A stretch of 35,710 nt of DNA from Richelia intracellularis HH01. GTDB lineage: Bacteria; Cyanobacteriota; Cyanobacteriia; Cyanobacteriales; Nostocaceae. How positions within the stretch are numbered: the first letter of the stretch is position 1; each line of letters opens with the position of its first letter. The position numbers were made by a program, and so were the translations under genes. Below, in pieces: positions 20,274-29,891 of this stretch. Where the stretch lies: the NCBI RefSeq assembly GCF_000350105.1, contig NZ_CAIY01000049.1, forward strand, positions 1-35,710, written 5' to 3'. Under the pieces are notes generated by a model. It was not told the origin of the DNA and made no database searches. It was given only the letters and a program-made list of their open reading frames with translations.

Positions 20274-22874
20274 ATGTCTCATTCTTACCTTTATACAGAT
20301 AACAATCAATACAAAACCTTTGAGTTACCAGGAGCAAAACCACACTATAATCCAGATTGTCCGGGACAAGTAAAACATATTTTTTTAGATTTGGATCTGG
20401 ATATCCCACAGCAGAGTTTACAAGGGAATTGTTTTATTCAACTCGTTCCAATACGTAATGGCATTGATTACCTACATTTAAATGCCGTTAACCTTAGCAT
20501 TTCTAGTGTGAAAGTTGATGATGTGGAGCATGAATTCGATTATGATGGTGAAGAGATATCAGTTAAATTACTCATACCTACCCATAAAGGTCAACAAGTT
20601 AACATTGCAATTGCTTATTATGTAGAAAAACCCCAACGGGGAATATACTTTATTCAACCAGATGAAAATTATCCTCATAAACCCACGCAAGTTTGGACTC
20701 AAGGGGAAGATGAAGACTCCCGTTTTTGGTTTCCTTGTTTTGACTATCCCGGACAACTATCTGCAAGCGAAATTAGAGTCAGTATTCCTAAGCCCTTAAT
20801 GGCAATTTCTAATGGCGAACTAATTGCCATCAAAGAAAATGGCTGTAACACAATTTATCATTGGTCTCAGAAACAAGTTCATCCTACTTATCTAATGACC
20901 CTTGCAGTGGGGGATTTTGCGGAAATTAGGGATGAGTGGAATGGAAGACCAGTAACTTATTATGTGGAAAAAGGAAAGGAACAAGAAGCTCAATTAAGTA
21001 TGGGTAAAACGCCTCGAATGATAGAGTTTCTAAGTCAGAAGTATGGCTATACGTATCCATATCCTAAATATGCTCAAGTCTGCGTCAATGACTTTATTTT
21101 TGGAGGTATGGAGAACACCTCCACTACTTTGTTAACTGATAAGTGTTTATTGGATGCTAAAGCTGCGTTAGATAATCGGAATACTGAACGGTTAGTAGTT
21201 CATGAGTTGGCACACCAATGGTTTGGAGATTTGCTAGTAATAAAACACTGGTCTCATGCCTGGGTGAAGGAAGGAATGGCCACTTATTCTGAGATCCTGT
21301 GGGCAGAAAATGAATATGGTGTAGAGGAAGGAGCATACTACCGCCTGAAAGATGCCTATAGTTATTTTAGTGAAGATAGTGATCGCTATCGTCGCCCTAT
21401 GGTAACCCATGTATATCGTGAAGCGATCGAGCTTTATGACTGCCATATATATGAAAAAGGTGCCTGTGTTTATCACATGATCCGTGCAGAGCTAGGAGAA
21501 GAATTATTTTGGCAAGCTATTAAGACTTTTGTTAATACTTATATCCATCAAACTGTAGAAACAATTGACTTGCTAAGAGCTATTGAGGTATCTACTGGTC
21601 GTAATCTCAGCTTCCTCTTCGACCAATATGTATATCGCGGGGGATATCCTGATTTTAGAGTGGTATATTCCTGGGATGGGGATAGTAATTTGGCTAAAGT
21701 AACAGTCACTCAAGTTCAAGCTCAACCAGATCAAATAAATAGTAGCCATAACTATTTATTTGATCTGAAAATTCCCATTGCTTTTGGCTATATTCCAGAA
21801 GGGAAACCCGTATATTTGAAGAATTTTACAGTGAGAATATATGAAAAGGAACAAAACTTTTATTTTCCTCTTGTAGAAAAGCCCCAATTTATTAGTTTTG
21901 ACTACGGTAATAATTACCTAAAAACCGTCGTTTTAGAATATGCTATTCCTGAACTTAAAGCACAATTAGTATTTGATCCTGATCCTATCTCCCGTATTTA
22001 CGCTGCTGAGGCATTGGGAAAAAAAGGAGGATTAGAGAGTTTGAAAGCACTATCAGAGGCGCTCATCAAGGAGCCTTTCTGGGGTGTGCGAGCCGAAGTT
22101 GCTAAGCAGATGGCAAAAATAAAATTAGATCAAGTATTAAATGCTCTAACTCCTGGATTAAAAGATAGAGATGCTAGAGTCCGTCGTGCAGTGGTAGAAT
22201 CACTAGCTATAATAAAAACCAACAGTAGCTACAAGGCATTAAAACACATTGTCAAATTAGGAGATGAAAGTTACTATGTTGAATCTGCTGCTTGTCGAGC
22301 AATTGGGGAAATTGCTGCTGTTGCCACAGATAAACCTAAAGAAGAAAAGGTATTAAAACTTCTGAATACCGTACTGATGGAGAAGTCTGGTTGGAATGAA
22401 TTAGTTCGTAGTGGGGCTATTGAAGGTTTAGCAGCATTCAAAACCTCTGAAGCTGCTCTGGAAATAATTATGGAGTATACTCGGCTGGGCATACCTCAAT
22501 CTTTACGTTTAGGAGCTATTGTTGCCTTAGGTAAGATTTCCATTGGTCAAACTTCTGCCAATATAGAGCGAATTTTAGATTGGTTAACAGAGCTTTCTAA
22601 GGAAACCTTCTTTTTAACTCAGGTTGCTGTGGTTAATGCTTTAGGATCAATGGAAACACCAAAAGCCCTGGGAATTTTGCTTTCATTAGCAAATCAGACA
22701 GCTGATGGGCGGGTACGTCGATGTGCAGAAGAGAAAATTACTCTGGTACAGAAAAGTATTGGTACAGAGAAAACTCTCTACCAATTAAGAGGAGAACTAG
22801 ATGAACTCAAGCAACAAAACCAGAGTTTGCAAAGTCGCTTGGAGAATTTAGAAGCTCTTTCTAAGAGAAAATAA
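20274..22874 (+). CDS. M1 family metallo-aminopeptidase with C-terminal HEAT repeats
   Basis: A zinc aminopeptidase that removes N-terminal residues from peptides. The N-terminal beta domain (about 1-220) is followed by the catalytic domain with the GGMENTST substrate-binding motif (from residue 277), the zinc site HELAH at 310-314 with the third ligand Glu333 (in WVKEGMATYSE), and the active-site Tyr region IYEKGACVYHMIR. Residues from about 560 to 830 form HEAT/Armadillo-like helical repeats (for example VRAEVAKQMAKI, DARVRRAVVESLA), and the last 30 residues form a short coiled coil (LRGELDELKQQNQSLQSRL, trimmed). The length of 866 residues is usual for the longer cyanobacterial M1 enzymes. 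No signal peptide is seen, so it should be cytoplasmic. The single gene is closed by a long palindrome. Confidence 0.92.
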   Translation: MSHSYLYTDNNQYKTFELPGAKPHYNPDCPGQVKHIFLDLDLDIPQQSLQGNCFIQLVPIRNGIDYLHLNAVNLSISSVKVDDVEHEFDYDGEEISVKLLIPTHKGQQVNIAIAYYVEKPQRGIYFIQPDENYPHKPTQVWTQGEDEDSRFWFPCFDYPGQLSASEIRVSIPKPLMAISNGELIAIKENGCNTIYHWSQKQVHPTYLMTLAVGDFAEIRDEWNGRPVTYYVEKGKEQEAQLSMGKTPRMIEFLSQKYGYTYPYPKYAQVCVNDFIFGGMENTSTTLLTDKCLLDAKAALDNRNTERLVVHELAHQWFGDLLVIKHWSHAWVKEGMATYSEILWAENEYGVEEGAYYRLKDAYSYFSEDSDRYRRPMVTHVYREAIELYDCHIYEKGACVYHMIRAELGEELFWQAIKTFVNTYIHQTVETIDLLRAIEVSTGRNLSFLFDQYVYRGGYPDFRVVYSWDGDSNLAKVTVTQVQAQPDQINSSHNYLFDLKIPIAFGYIPEGKPVYLKNFTVRIYEKEQNFYFPLVEKPQFISFDYGNNYLKTVVLEYAIPELKAQLVFDPDPISRIYAAEALGKKGGLESLKALSEALIKEPFWGVRAEVAKQMAKIKLDQVLNALTPGLKDRDARVRRAVVESLAIIKTNSSYKALKHIVKLGDESYYVESAACRAIGEIAAVATDKPKEEKVLKLLNTVLMEKSGWNELVRSGAIEGLAAFKTSEAALEIIMEYTRLGIPQSLRLGAIVALGKISIGQTSANIERILDWLTELSKETFFLTQVAVVNALGSMETPKALGILLSLANQTADGRVRRCAEEKITLVQKSIGTEKTLYQLRGELDELKQQNQSLQSRLENLEALSKRK

Positions 22875-22877
22875 GGG

Positions 22878-22923
22878 GAGGGAAGGAGTAAGGGGGACAA
22901 TTGTCCCCCTTACTCCTTCCCTC
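22878..22923. terminator. 46-bp perfect palindrome after the aminopeptidase gene
   Basis: Bases 22878-22900 and 22901-22923 are exact reverse complements with no spacer, centred on CAATTG. The palindrome begins 4 bases after the stop codon, and G:T pairs could lengthen it by a few bases. The stem is GC-rich (runs of G on one side, C on the other), unlike the AT-rich surroundings. It would form a very stable hairpin in RNA from either strand and most likely ends transcription, although no T run follows. It could also be a mobile palindromic repeat. Confidence 0.7.
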
Positions 22924-25508
22924 TCTCCATTCATTCCATTTGTTACTAGATAATTAATAAAATTATCCCTATATCTAACTTTCTAACTCAGTAGAAGGGA
23001 TTTGCTCTATCCTATATCCAGTTTAGAAATGACCCAGAGCAGAGTGTAAGGGGTATTTATTCTATTCAAATCTCATTATTTCTCATTATGAGAACATCGT
23101 AATTCTCAACTCTGATGCAATAAAATCTGTGAAGCCCGCTATGAAATTCTATTCCAGTCAAGAAATTTTCACTGGAATATAACGAGCTACACGTATCACC
23201 ATTTCCTCTCTCCTATTTATGGTAATTTATGCCATAAAGTTTTCCTGAGTTTATGTTCATCGCCTGACTTTGAAATATTGCTACTAAATACTTATGAGTA
23301 TCGTGTGAATTATGTTTAGGGGAACCCTATTTGTTATGTTTTCCGGGTTTGGATATTAGCCTTGAATAAGGAGTTCTATTCCATCAATTATGAATCCCTA
23401 CAAAAACTAGAAAAAATAATTAGGTTTTAAACCTCTTGATTTAATATCTATCGTTGCTATAACCTTACTTAACGTATACAAAAAATTATTTTTAACTGGG
23501 TTTTAGTCTGTAAAATATAGAGATAAGCTAAGTAAGTTTATATAATTAAATTATTTCATGTAAGCCTTACTTATTATTTTACACCTTTAACTTCATATAG
23601 ATTTAATTCTAATTTTTAAGCAGAGAGTTTGTATTCTATGTGCAGAAATATTCTAGTTATGCGAGCAATTACTAGAATTGCATCTATGAGTTTTGTGAAC
23701 TTTCTAAGAGGGGAAAATTAGTAGGGATTATTTTCAATACAAAATAAGATGGCAATGCAAGGATATATTGAAGCATTTTGTAGAAAGGATAAGAAAAGAT
23801 GGATGATCTATATTAATCTCTGATAATTAAGACTTGTGTAAAACACATATTGAATAGGTCAAGTTTAAACAATGGTAGAAATGTATTATCGACTGTTTAC
23901 ATTGCCTAAAATATTCTTACATATTTAGCCTAAAAAAGAATAATAAGTTATTCGGTATGAAGCAATTACCAGACTATAGGAAAGATGTATTTACGAAAAT
24001 AACTGAGTGGGAAATAATTCACAACTTAAAAAAAATCCAGGCAAAGTGTGGATATAAATACCTAAGTTTTAGAGGTGGAATAATGAGGTGAAATTAAATA
24101 TCTCAATAAACTCATACATATACATGTAGATTAAACAGGCAGGCATAGTGAAAATATAGTATTTGTAGTTGCTGTTAAATATAACAAAGACTTCTAGAAT
24201 ATTTAGTTGGATTATAGCCCCTAAACAAGGGATAATTTTGCTTCAATTACTCAAGAGTAATTTTAGAACTAAGTAGTGAATAATATTATGGAGTAAACAA
24301 AATATAAAATCTAGTATTTTCCCTCAAATTTTCCAGAATTAAATAACACTCAACTTTGGCACTTATATTCAAGAGTTGGATAAGTTAATGGGAAGAATAT
24401 TTTCACTTAATATCTCAACACCAAAGGGCTGTAGTTCTAATAATTGAGAAATACAGCCCTTTGGTGTTGCTACAATGATTCTTTGTATTCATATATCTCA
24501 AACTTATGATCTTATCATGCTTTAGACATAAAGCTTCACTTTACTCTATTCCTTTCATAATAATGTGGCACAAACACAAATTGCTTATACCAGTTGAAGT
24601 ATATTATTACCTATCCGTTTAAGAGAAAAATTATCTTTTAATATAAATTCAGTAATCAAATGATGATAATACTAAATATTAGATCATTCGTAAAAAGTTT
24701 TATTATATACCACTTATAATATATCATAGGGGGTCTACAATACTTCAAACGTTACCGATAAACAATTATTTTTAGTGTGTATAGACTTTTAGGAGAACTA
24801 ATAACATATGAATTGATCAAAATCAACTTTAGAATTTGCTTTTGGTAGGGGTATTGTACCTTATCAGGTTTGATTGAGTTATTGTTAGTAAAGTAAAAAT
24901 TAAATCAAAAAGACTCAACTCAAAAACAATACAATTAAGCGTAGTATTCTGAACATTAATAGTAAAGTATACGGATTTAGAAGGACTTGGTAGCTACAGA
25001 TAAAATCAAGTATCATTTAGTTTAAATTAGGAAAAACTCAGTATTTTTTATCATAAAAAAATATATAAATATTAATAAATATGAGTAAATAAATCTTATG
25101 GTACTTTTATCTCTTTCAGTTATTATTTTGAAAGTTGTTTTAATGATTTATCTTCTAATTGAATATGCAAGTCTCTTCTTATACATAAAATATTTCATAG
25201 AGTAATAAACTCTTATAGTTACTTCAACTTTATACCTAACTTATTGGGCTATTATTAACTTAATAATACAAGAGTATATGGTCATAGCAATTATTTTACT
25301 AATTCTTTGTAAAGAATTGGTAAAACTTATTTTACTAATAAAATGAGTTTGCAAAATCTATGCTAATCTATTTCCTCAGAACTAGAAAGTTTGTCTCAAT
25401 TTTTTTTCTAAGGGTTTGCTATTCTACTAATTTTAATTAGGTGTTGATAGAGTGAAATTACCATAATAACTAATTTCCTATCATTCTAAATGCTTGCAGA
25501 GAGGAAAA
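22924..25508. other. 2.6-kb AT-rich spacer with orphan hairpins
   Basis: No intact gene was recognised. Inverted repeats occur at 23150-23158/23171-23179 (9 bp) and at 24416-24469 (18 bp, listed separately). Short frames are broken by frequent stops. This is probably a graveyard of surface-polysaccharide or other genes, but nothing could be named. Confidence 0.5.
24416..24469. terminator. Orphan 18-bp inverted repeat
   Basis: Arms 24416-24433 and 24452-24469 are exact reverse complements (core CCAAAGGGCTGTA) with an 18-base loop. It is more GC-rich than its surroundings and resembles a terminator stem, but no gene ends within 1.5 kb on either strand and no T run follows. Confidence 0.4.
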
Positions 25509-25923
25509 ATGACTATTCAAATAATTATAATTCAAGGGATTGATACTGGTATTAGTATGATTAGATACTTGATGACATTTCTATATATGCTATTTACTAG
25601 ATCATTATAATGTAATTTATGCAATAATAAGTCTTAAAAAATATCAACACAGTGAATCATAATATCTTTACTAAAGCTTTACCTATTACTGGTAAATATG
25701 CATTTGTTTTTCCTCTAATAAGACTGGTAATTTATCACCACTAAAATTAGGTGACACAGGTGTGGTTTGTGATAAACGTACACCAAAAGTCATATCAGAT
25801 AGATTATTCCAAATAATCCTACATCTGGAAAACTATCCTAAAAAATCTTGTATTCGTCTTGCCCAACCTTATGCCGCTTGTAATGTTGTAAAAGATTTAT
25901 ATGAGAATATGTTCACTCGTTAG
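25509..25923 (+). pseudogene. Remnant of a GT4-type glycosyltransferase gene
   Basis: Two pieces of one gene seem to survive. At the left, an ATG at 25509 with AGAGAGG just before it encodes MTIQIIIIQGIDTGISMI, which resembles the N-terminal donor-fold start of GT4 enzymes, and stops after about 34 codons. At the right, an open stretch from about 25723 to TAG 25921-25923 encodes LGDTGVVCDKRTPKVISD and then LENYPKKSCIRLAQPYAA, which resembles the C-terminal end of GT4 enzymes (the GDTG-x-V motif and the closing helix). The remnant is about 415 bases, against more than 1 kb expected, so the middle is deleted. It lies just upstream of an intact GT4 gene in the same orientation. The right piece is the better supported. 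Confidence 0.5.
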
Positions 25924-26178
25924 CAAAAAAATTGTCAGTTATTTCCCTCAGTGTAAACTATGTTGTGATGAGTAGATGCCATCATAACAAATATAGCTAT
26001 AATAATCATTTAGATGCTAAATGTAAATTTATTTTTTCCCAGAGCACTTTTTTAGACAAACTGAGTTAATTTTCTAGACTAGACCATGGCAGTACTTATT
26101 TTTAATCAGATCCTCTGCGTCTAAATATATTAAGTTGTAGCTGCGTAGGCTTTAAGTTATTAAAATAGGTCAATTATT

Positions 26179-27372
26179 ATGAAAATAGCAGTAATAGGAG
26201 CCAAAGGTTTACCCCCTAAACAGGGGGGAATTGAACACTATTGTGCTGAATTATATCCACGTATTGTGGGTAGAGGTCACACTGTAGATTTGTATGCTCG
26301 TTGTTCGTACACAGAATGTGGTTGGCTGAAAAGTTACGAATATCAGGGAGTTAATGTGATTTCCCTACCAGGCTTAAAGACTAGAGGTATTGATGCTTTT
26401 GTTGCTTCTGCTTTAGGCACAACTGCTGCCAGTAGTAAAAGATACGATATCATTCATTTTCATGCCCTAGGTCCATCTATATTTACTTATTTTCCTAGAT
26501 TCATAACATCAGCCAAAATAGTAGTTACCTGCCAAGGTTTAGATTGGCAAAGGACAAAATGGGGAAATTTTTCTACTCGATTAATTCAAATGGGGGAAAA
26601 AATAGCTGTCCGCTTTGCCGACAGCATAATTGTTGTATCAGAAGCCTTACATAGCTACTTTTTGCAGAACTATAGTCGTAAAACAGTTTATATTCCAAAT
26701 ACACCAGCAAAGTATGGGGATTCTGATACCCAATTTACTTATGGAAAATCCCTAGGTTTAATAGAGGGGCGTTATCTAATATTTTTGGGCAGACTGGTTC
26801 CAGAAAAACGACCAGACTTATTGGTAGATGCATTTAGTAATCTTTGCCCAGAAGGGTGGAAGTTGGTTTTGGCAGGTGGAGTGAGTGATACACAAGCATT
26901 TACTTCCAAATTATTGGAAAAAGTAGCAGATAATCCCAATATAATTTTTGCTGGAGAATTACGGGGTGATCGTTTGTGGGAAATTGTTAGGGGTGCTGGT
27001 TTATTTGTACTTCCTTCTGACTTAGAAGGTTTACCGTTAGCAATGTTGGAAGCAATGCAAGAAGGTGTACCTGTTTTAGCAAGTAATATTCCACCTCATC
27101 AGCAATTGATCCAAGGAGATAGGGGTATGCTGTTTGAAGCAGGTAACTTAGAATCTTGCATGAATTCTATCTATTGGGCTATTAACCATCCCCAAGATAT
27201 GGTATTGATGGCAAAGCAAGCTCAAAAGTATGTAGAGCTCAATTATAGCTGGGAACAAATAACATATGAAACTTTAAAAATATATAAGGGTCTATTGAAT
27301 TACCCACAAACTATTGATTTAAATGAACCCTGTTCTAATTCAGAACTAGCTGAACTAATAAGTAAAAAATAA
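26179..27372 (+). CDS. Family 4 glycosyltransferase (group 1)
   Basis: A GT-B fold, retaining sugar transferase, probably of exopolysaccharide or lipopolysaccharide synthesis. The N-terminal part carries AVIGAKGLPPKQGGIEHY (residues 4-21), the Gly-Gly-containing loop found in GT4 enzymes. The C-terminal donor-binding half has FLGRLVPEKRPDLL and the E-x7-E motif with Glu283 and Glu291 (LEGLPLAMLEAM). The length of 397 residues is normal and the frame is unbroken, in contrast to the GT4 remnant before it and the wzc pseudogene after it. If its pathway partners are lost, it may be the next to decay; alternatively it serves another glycan. Donor and acceptor are unknown. Confidence 0.88.
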   Translation: MKIAVIGAKGLPPKQGGIEHYCAELYPRIVGRGHTVDLYARCSYTECGWLKSYEYQGVNVISLPGLKTRGIDAFVASALGTTAASSKRYDIIHFHALGPSIFTYFPRFITSAKIVVTCQGLDWQRTKWGNFSTRLIQMGEKIAVRFADSIIVVSEALHSYFLQNYSRKTVYIPNTPAKYGDSDTQFTYGKSLGLIEGRYLIFLGRLVPEKRPDLLVDAFSNLCPEGWKLVLAGGVSDTQAFTSKLLEKVADNPNIIFAGELRGDRLWEIVRGAGLFVLPSDLEGLPLAMLEAMQEGVPVLASNIPPHQQLIQGDRGMLFEAGNLESCMNSIYWAINHPQDMVLMAKQAQKYVELNYSWEQITYETLKIYKGLLNYPQTIDLNEPCSNSELAELISKK

Positions 27373-27560
27373 GAGCTATTATTTATGTATGAATATAGGA
27401 AAAACAAAAATGGGGGGCGAGTAAATATGAATTATGTATTGACATGCATAACACGTAAGTCATGGAGATTAGATTTTTCAGGGTATTTTAAGATAGTCAC
27501 ATCTCCCAAACACTCATATTAGTTGACTTACAGGGCTTAAGTCCTAATGTTTTTTTTGGA

Positions 27561-29655
27561 AGGACCTTCGAAATAAACTATAGTACCCATACAAGGGAAA
27601 AAGGTATTTCGTCTATACCAGTAATTATACAAAGACGTGCATTACCTGCTATCGGAACATTTTCTGCTGTTATGGCTGGGTCGATAGCTTATTTAATAGT
27701 TGCACTTACTAGAATGTATGAGACTTCAACAAAAATCATGCTAGATGATAAGCAAGCTAGTATTTCTGAACTGGGTGGAGATTTGAACCAAGTAGCTCTA
27801 CATTATGGTGGTCTTGATCTAGTTTCAGACCAAACAGAATTGGCAAAGTCACAAACTCTTTTAAAAAGAGTAATCAATATAGCTTTTAAAAGTTCAAAAC
27901 TACCCGAAATTCATTTCCTGATCAAAAATCTAACCCGGTAGTTGAAAGTTAAAGCTATACCAACAACTAATGTTATAGAGTTAAAATATGCTGATAAAAA
28001 TGCTGATGTAGCTGATAGCATTCCAAATGTTATCTCCCAAGCAATGCTTGAAGAAAATATCAAAAATACCAATTCGTAAGCAAAGAAAGTCAGGTAATTT
28101 TTAGAAAAAATAGAACTTCCTATAGCAAGAATGCGCTTAAAACTGGCAGAGACAGCAGAAAATAGATATCGGCAGAAAAGTGGGATTGTCTCGTTTTATG
28201 AACAGATTAGAAGTTTAGTAGAAAGTTTCACTGCTTTAGAGCAGGAATAATGTAACCTAATTGGCAAGTTACAAGAGGTAAGATCATATGATGGTCAAAA
28301 TGAAGAGTTAAGAAAGCTATGTGCCAATTTAGCAAAAACAGAACATAAAATTATTGCTGTCCTAGTTAGTTTAACAGATTATCATCCCAATTTAGTCAAA
28401 CTGATTCAAGAACGTAATGGAATTCGCACCCTTAAATACCAATTAAGACGAGTTACTCCAGAAAAGCAGGAATATCCTACAAATGACATTGCTATCGATC
28501 AAATCAGTCAAGAAATAACTTCTCAACTTGTAAATACAGAATTACAACGATTAGCTTTAGGACTGTGCAACGTGAACGATTCAAATTGCAATTTCGTCTA
28601 GGTAAATTACCAATTAGGCAGCAACCTTTGACTCAATTAATTAGGAAGCGAGAAGAAGTAGCGGAATCATTAAAAACATTACAACGCAAACTTGAAGAAG
28701 CACATATTGCAGAAGCTCAAAAGTTGGAAAACCTTAGAGTAATAGAAAAAGCAAAACCTACTCTTCTGCCAATATCGCCGAGGCCAACTGTGGTGTTATT
28801 ACTAGCTACTATTTGTGGAGTAGTTTTGGGTATGGGGGTCCACAGGTAATAGATAGATCCTTTGGAAGCGGAAGAACTAGCCAAATTTCCACTCCTAGGG
28901 ATACTACCCCATTTACCACAATCTGCACTTACCCTCAAATCTGCAGATAAATTTCTTGATTATGATAGTTTTATGGAACCTTACCGCATGTTGTTCAAGA
29001 ATTTAGAAGCCTAGAAACATTAAAACTGATTGTTATCAGTAGTGCTATTTCCGGGGAAAGAAAATCAGTTGCAGCGTACCATTTAGCTGTAACTTCTGCT
29101 ATGTTATCACGATGTACATTATTAATAGACGCTGATTTACATAATCCAGTACAACACAGACTTTTCAATATACTCTCAAAAATAGTAATAGTTCATGTTC
29201 TTCAAGGTCAATCACTCTACAAGAATTAGTATAAACGACATCGGTAGAAAACTTATTTGTTCTTACATGTGTTGAACTATATGGCAGACCATCACAAATG
29301 CTAGAGTCCAGAATAATGCAAGCATTATCAAATGATGCGCAAATAAACTATGAATGTGTAATTGTAGATACTTCTCCGCCAAGTGCTTGCGCTGATGCTG
29401 CAACATTAAGGTAACAAACAAAGCAGTTATTTAATAATATAAACACAACTAGACATCAATATTAAGGAGGTATTGCAAAGAACAGTATCCGATCTAAATA
29501 AGAACAGAATACCCATTTTGGGAATAGCAGTAAAAGGTCTTGCCAAATTTACAGAAGGATATCATTATCCATACCTAGTAAAATTTTATCAACCAGTTTT
29601 AGAAAAACCTGTAAAAAGTTTAGTTAATTCTTTTTCTCCTAAAAAGAATTACTAG
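27561..29655 (+). pseudogene. Decayed Wzc-like polysaccharide tyrosine autokinase
   Basis: Wzc-type proteins are inner-membrane polysaccharide co-polymerases with a cytoplasmic BY-kinase domain. Nearly the whole gene can be traced. The N-terminal membrane segment and Wzz-like part (IIQRRALPAIGTFSAVMAGS onward) run to about 28560 in one frame, broken by stops at 27939, 28077, 28095 and 28248. The coiled-coil end and second membrane segment (LPIRQQPLTQLI) lie at 28565-28849 after a frameshift. The linker EAEELAKFPLLGILP follows two stops. The kinase domain from about 28999 is in a third frame and has a changed Walker A (SGERKS at 29050-29067, where SGEGKS is expected), Walker A' LLIDADLHNP and Walker B VIVDTSPP. 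The C-terminus (29473-29655) keeps NRIPILGIAVKG and a Tyr-rich tail. The start codon is not clear. At least five stops and two or more frameshifts rule out function. Confidence 0.88.
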
Positions 29656-29891
29656 AATCTATATAATATATTGGATTATTTTGAACTCAAATTTTTTTGC
29701 TTCTTCAATTATTAATCACAATACTTGTATCAGTAAAAAAAGTTTTATAGAAATAATCAAGGTATTCTTATTATTTCCAAAAAATAGGTTAATTCTTTCA
29801 AATAAATTCCTTGGTATTAGCTAGAATCTGAGCTTTAAAGTATTCTTTTATCTATATATAACGAAAAATATTTTCTTAGACTATTTTTTTG

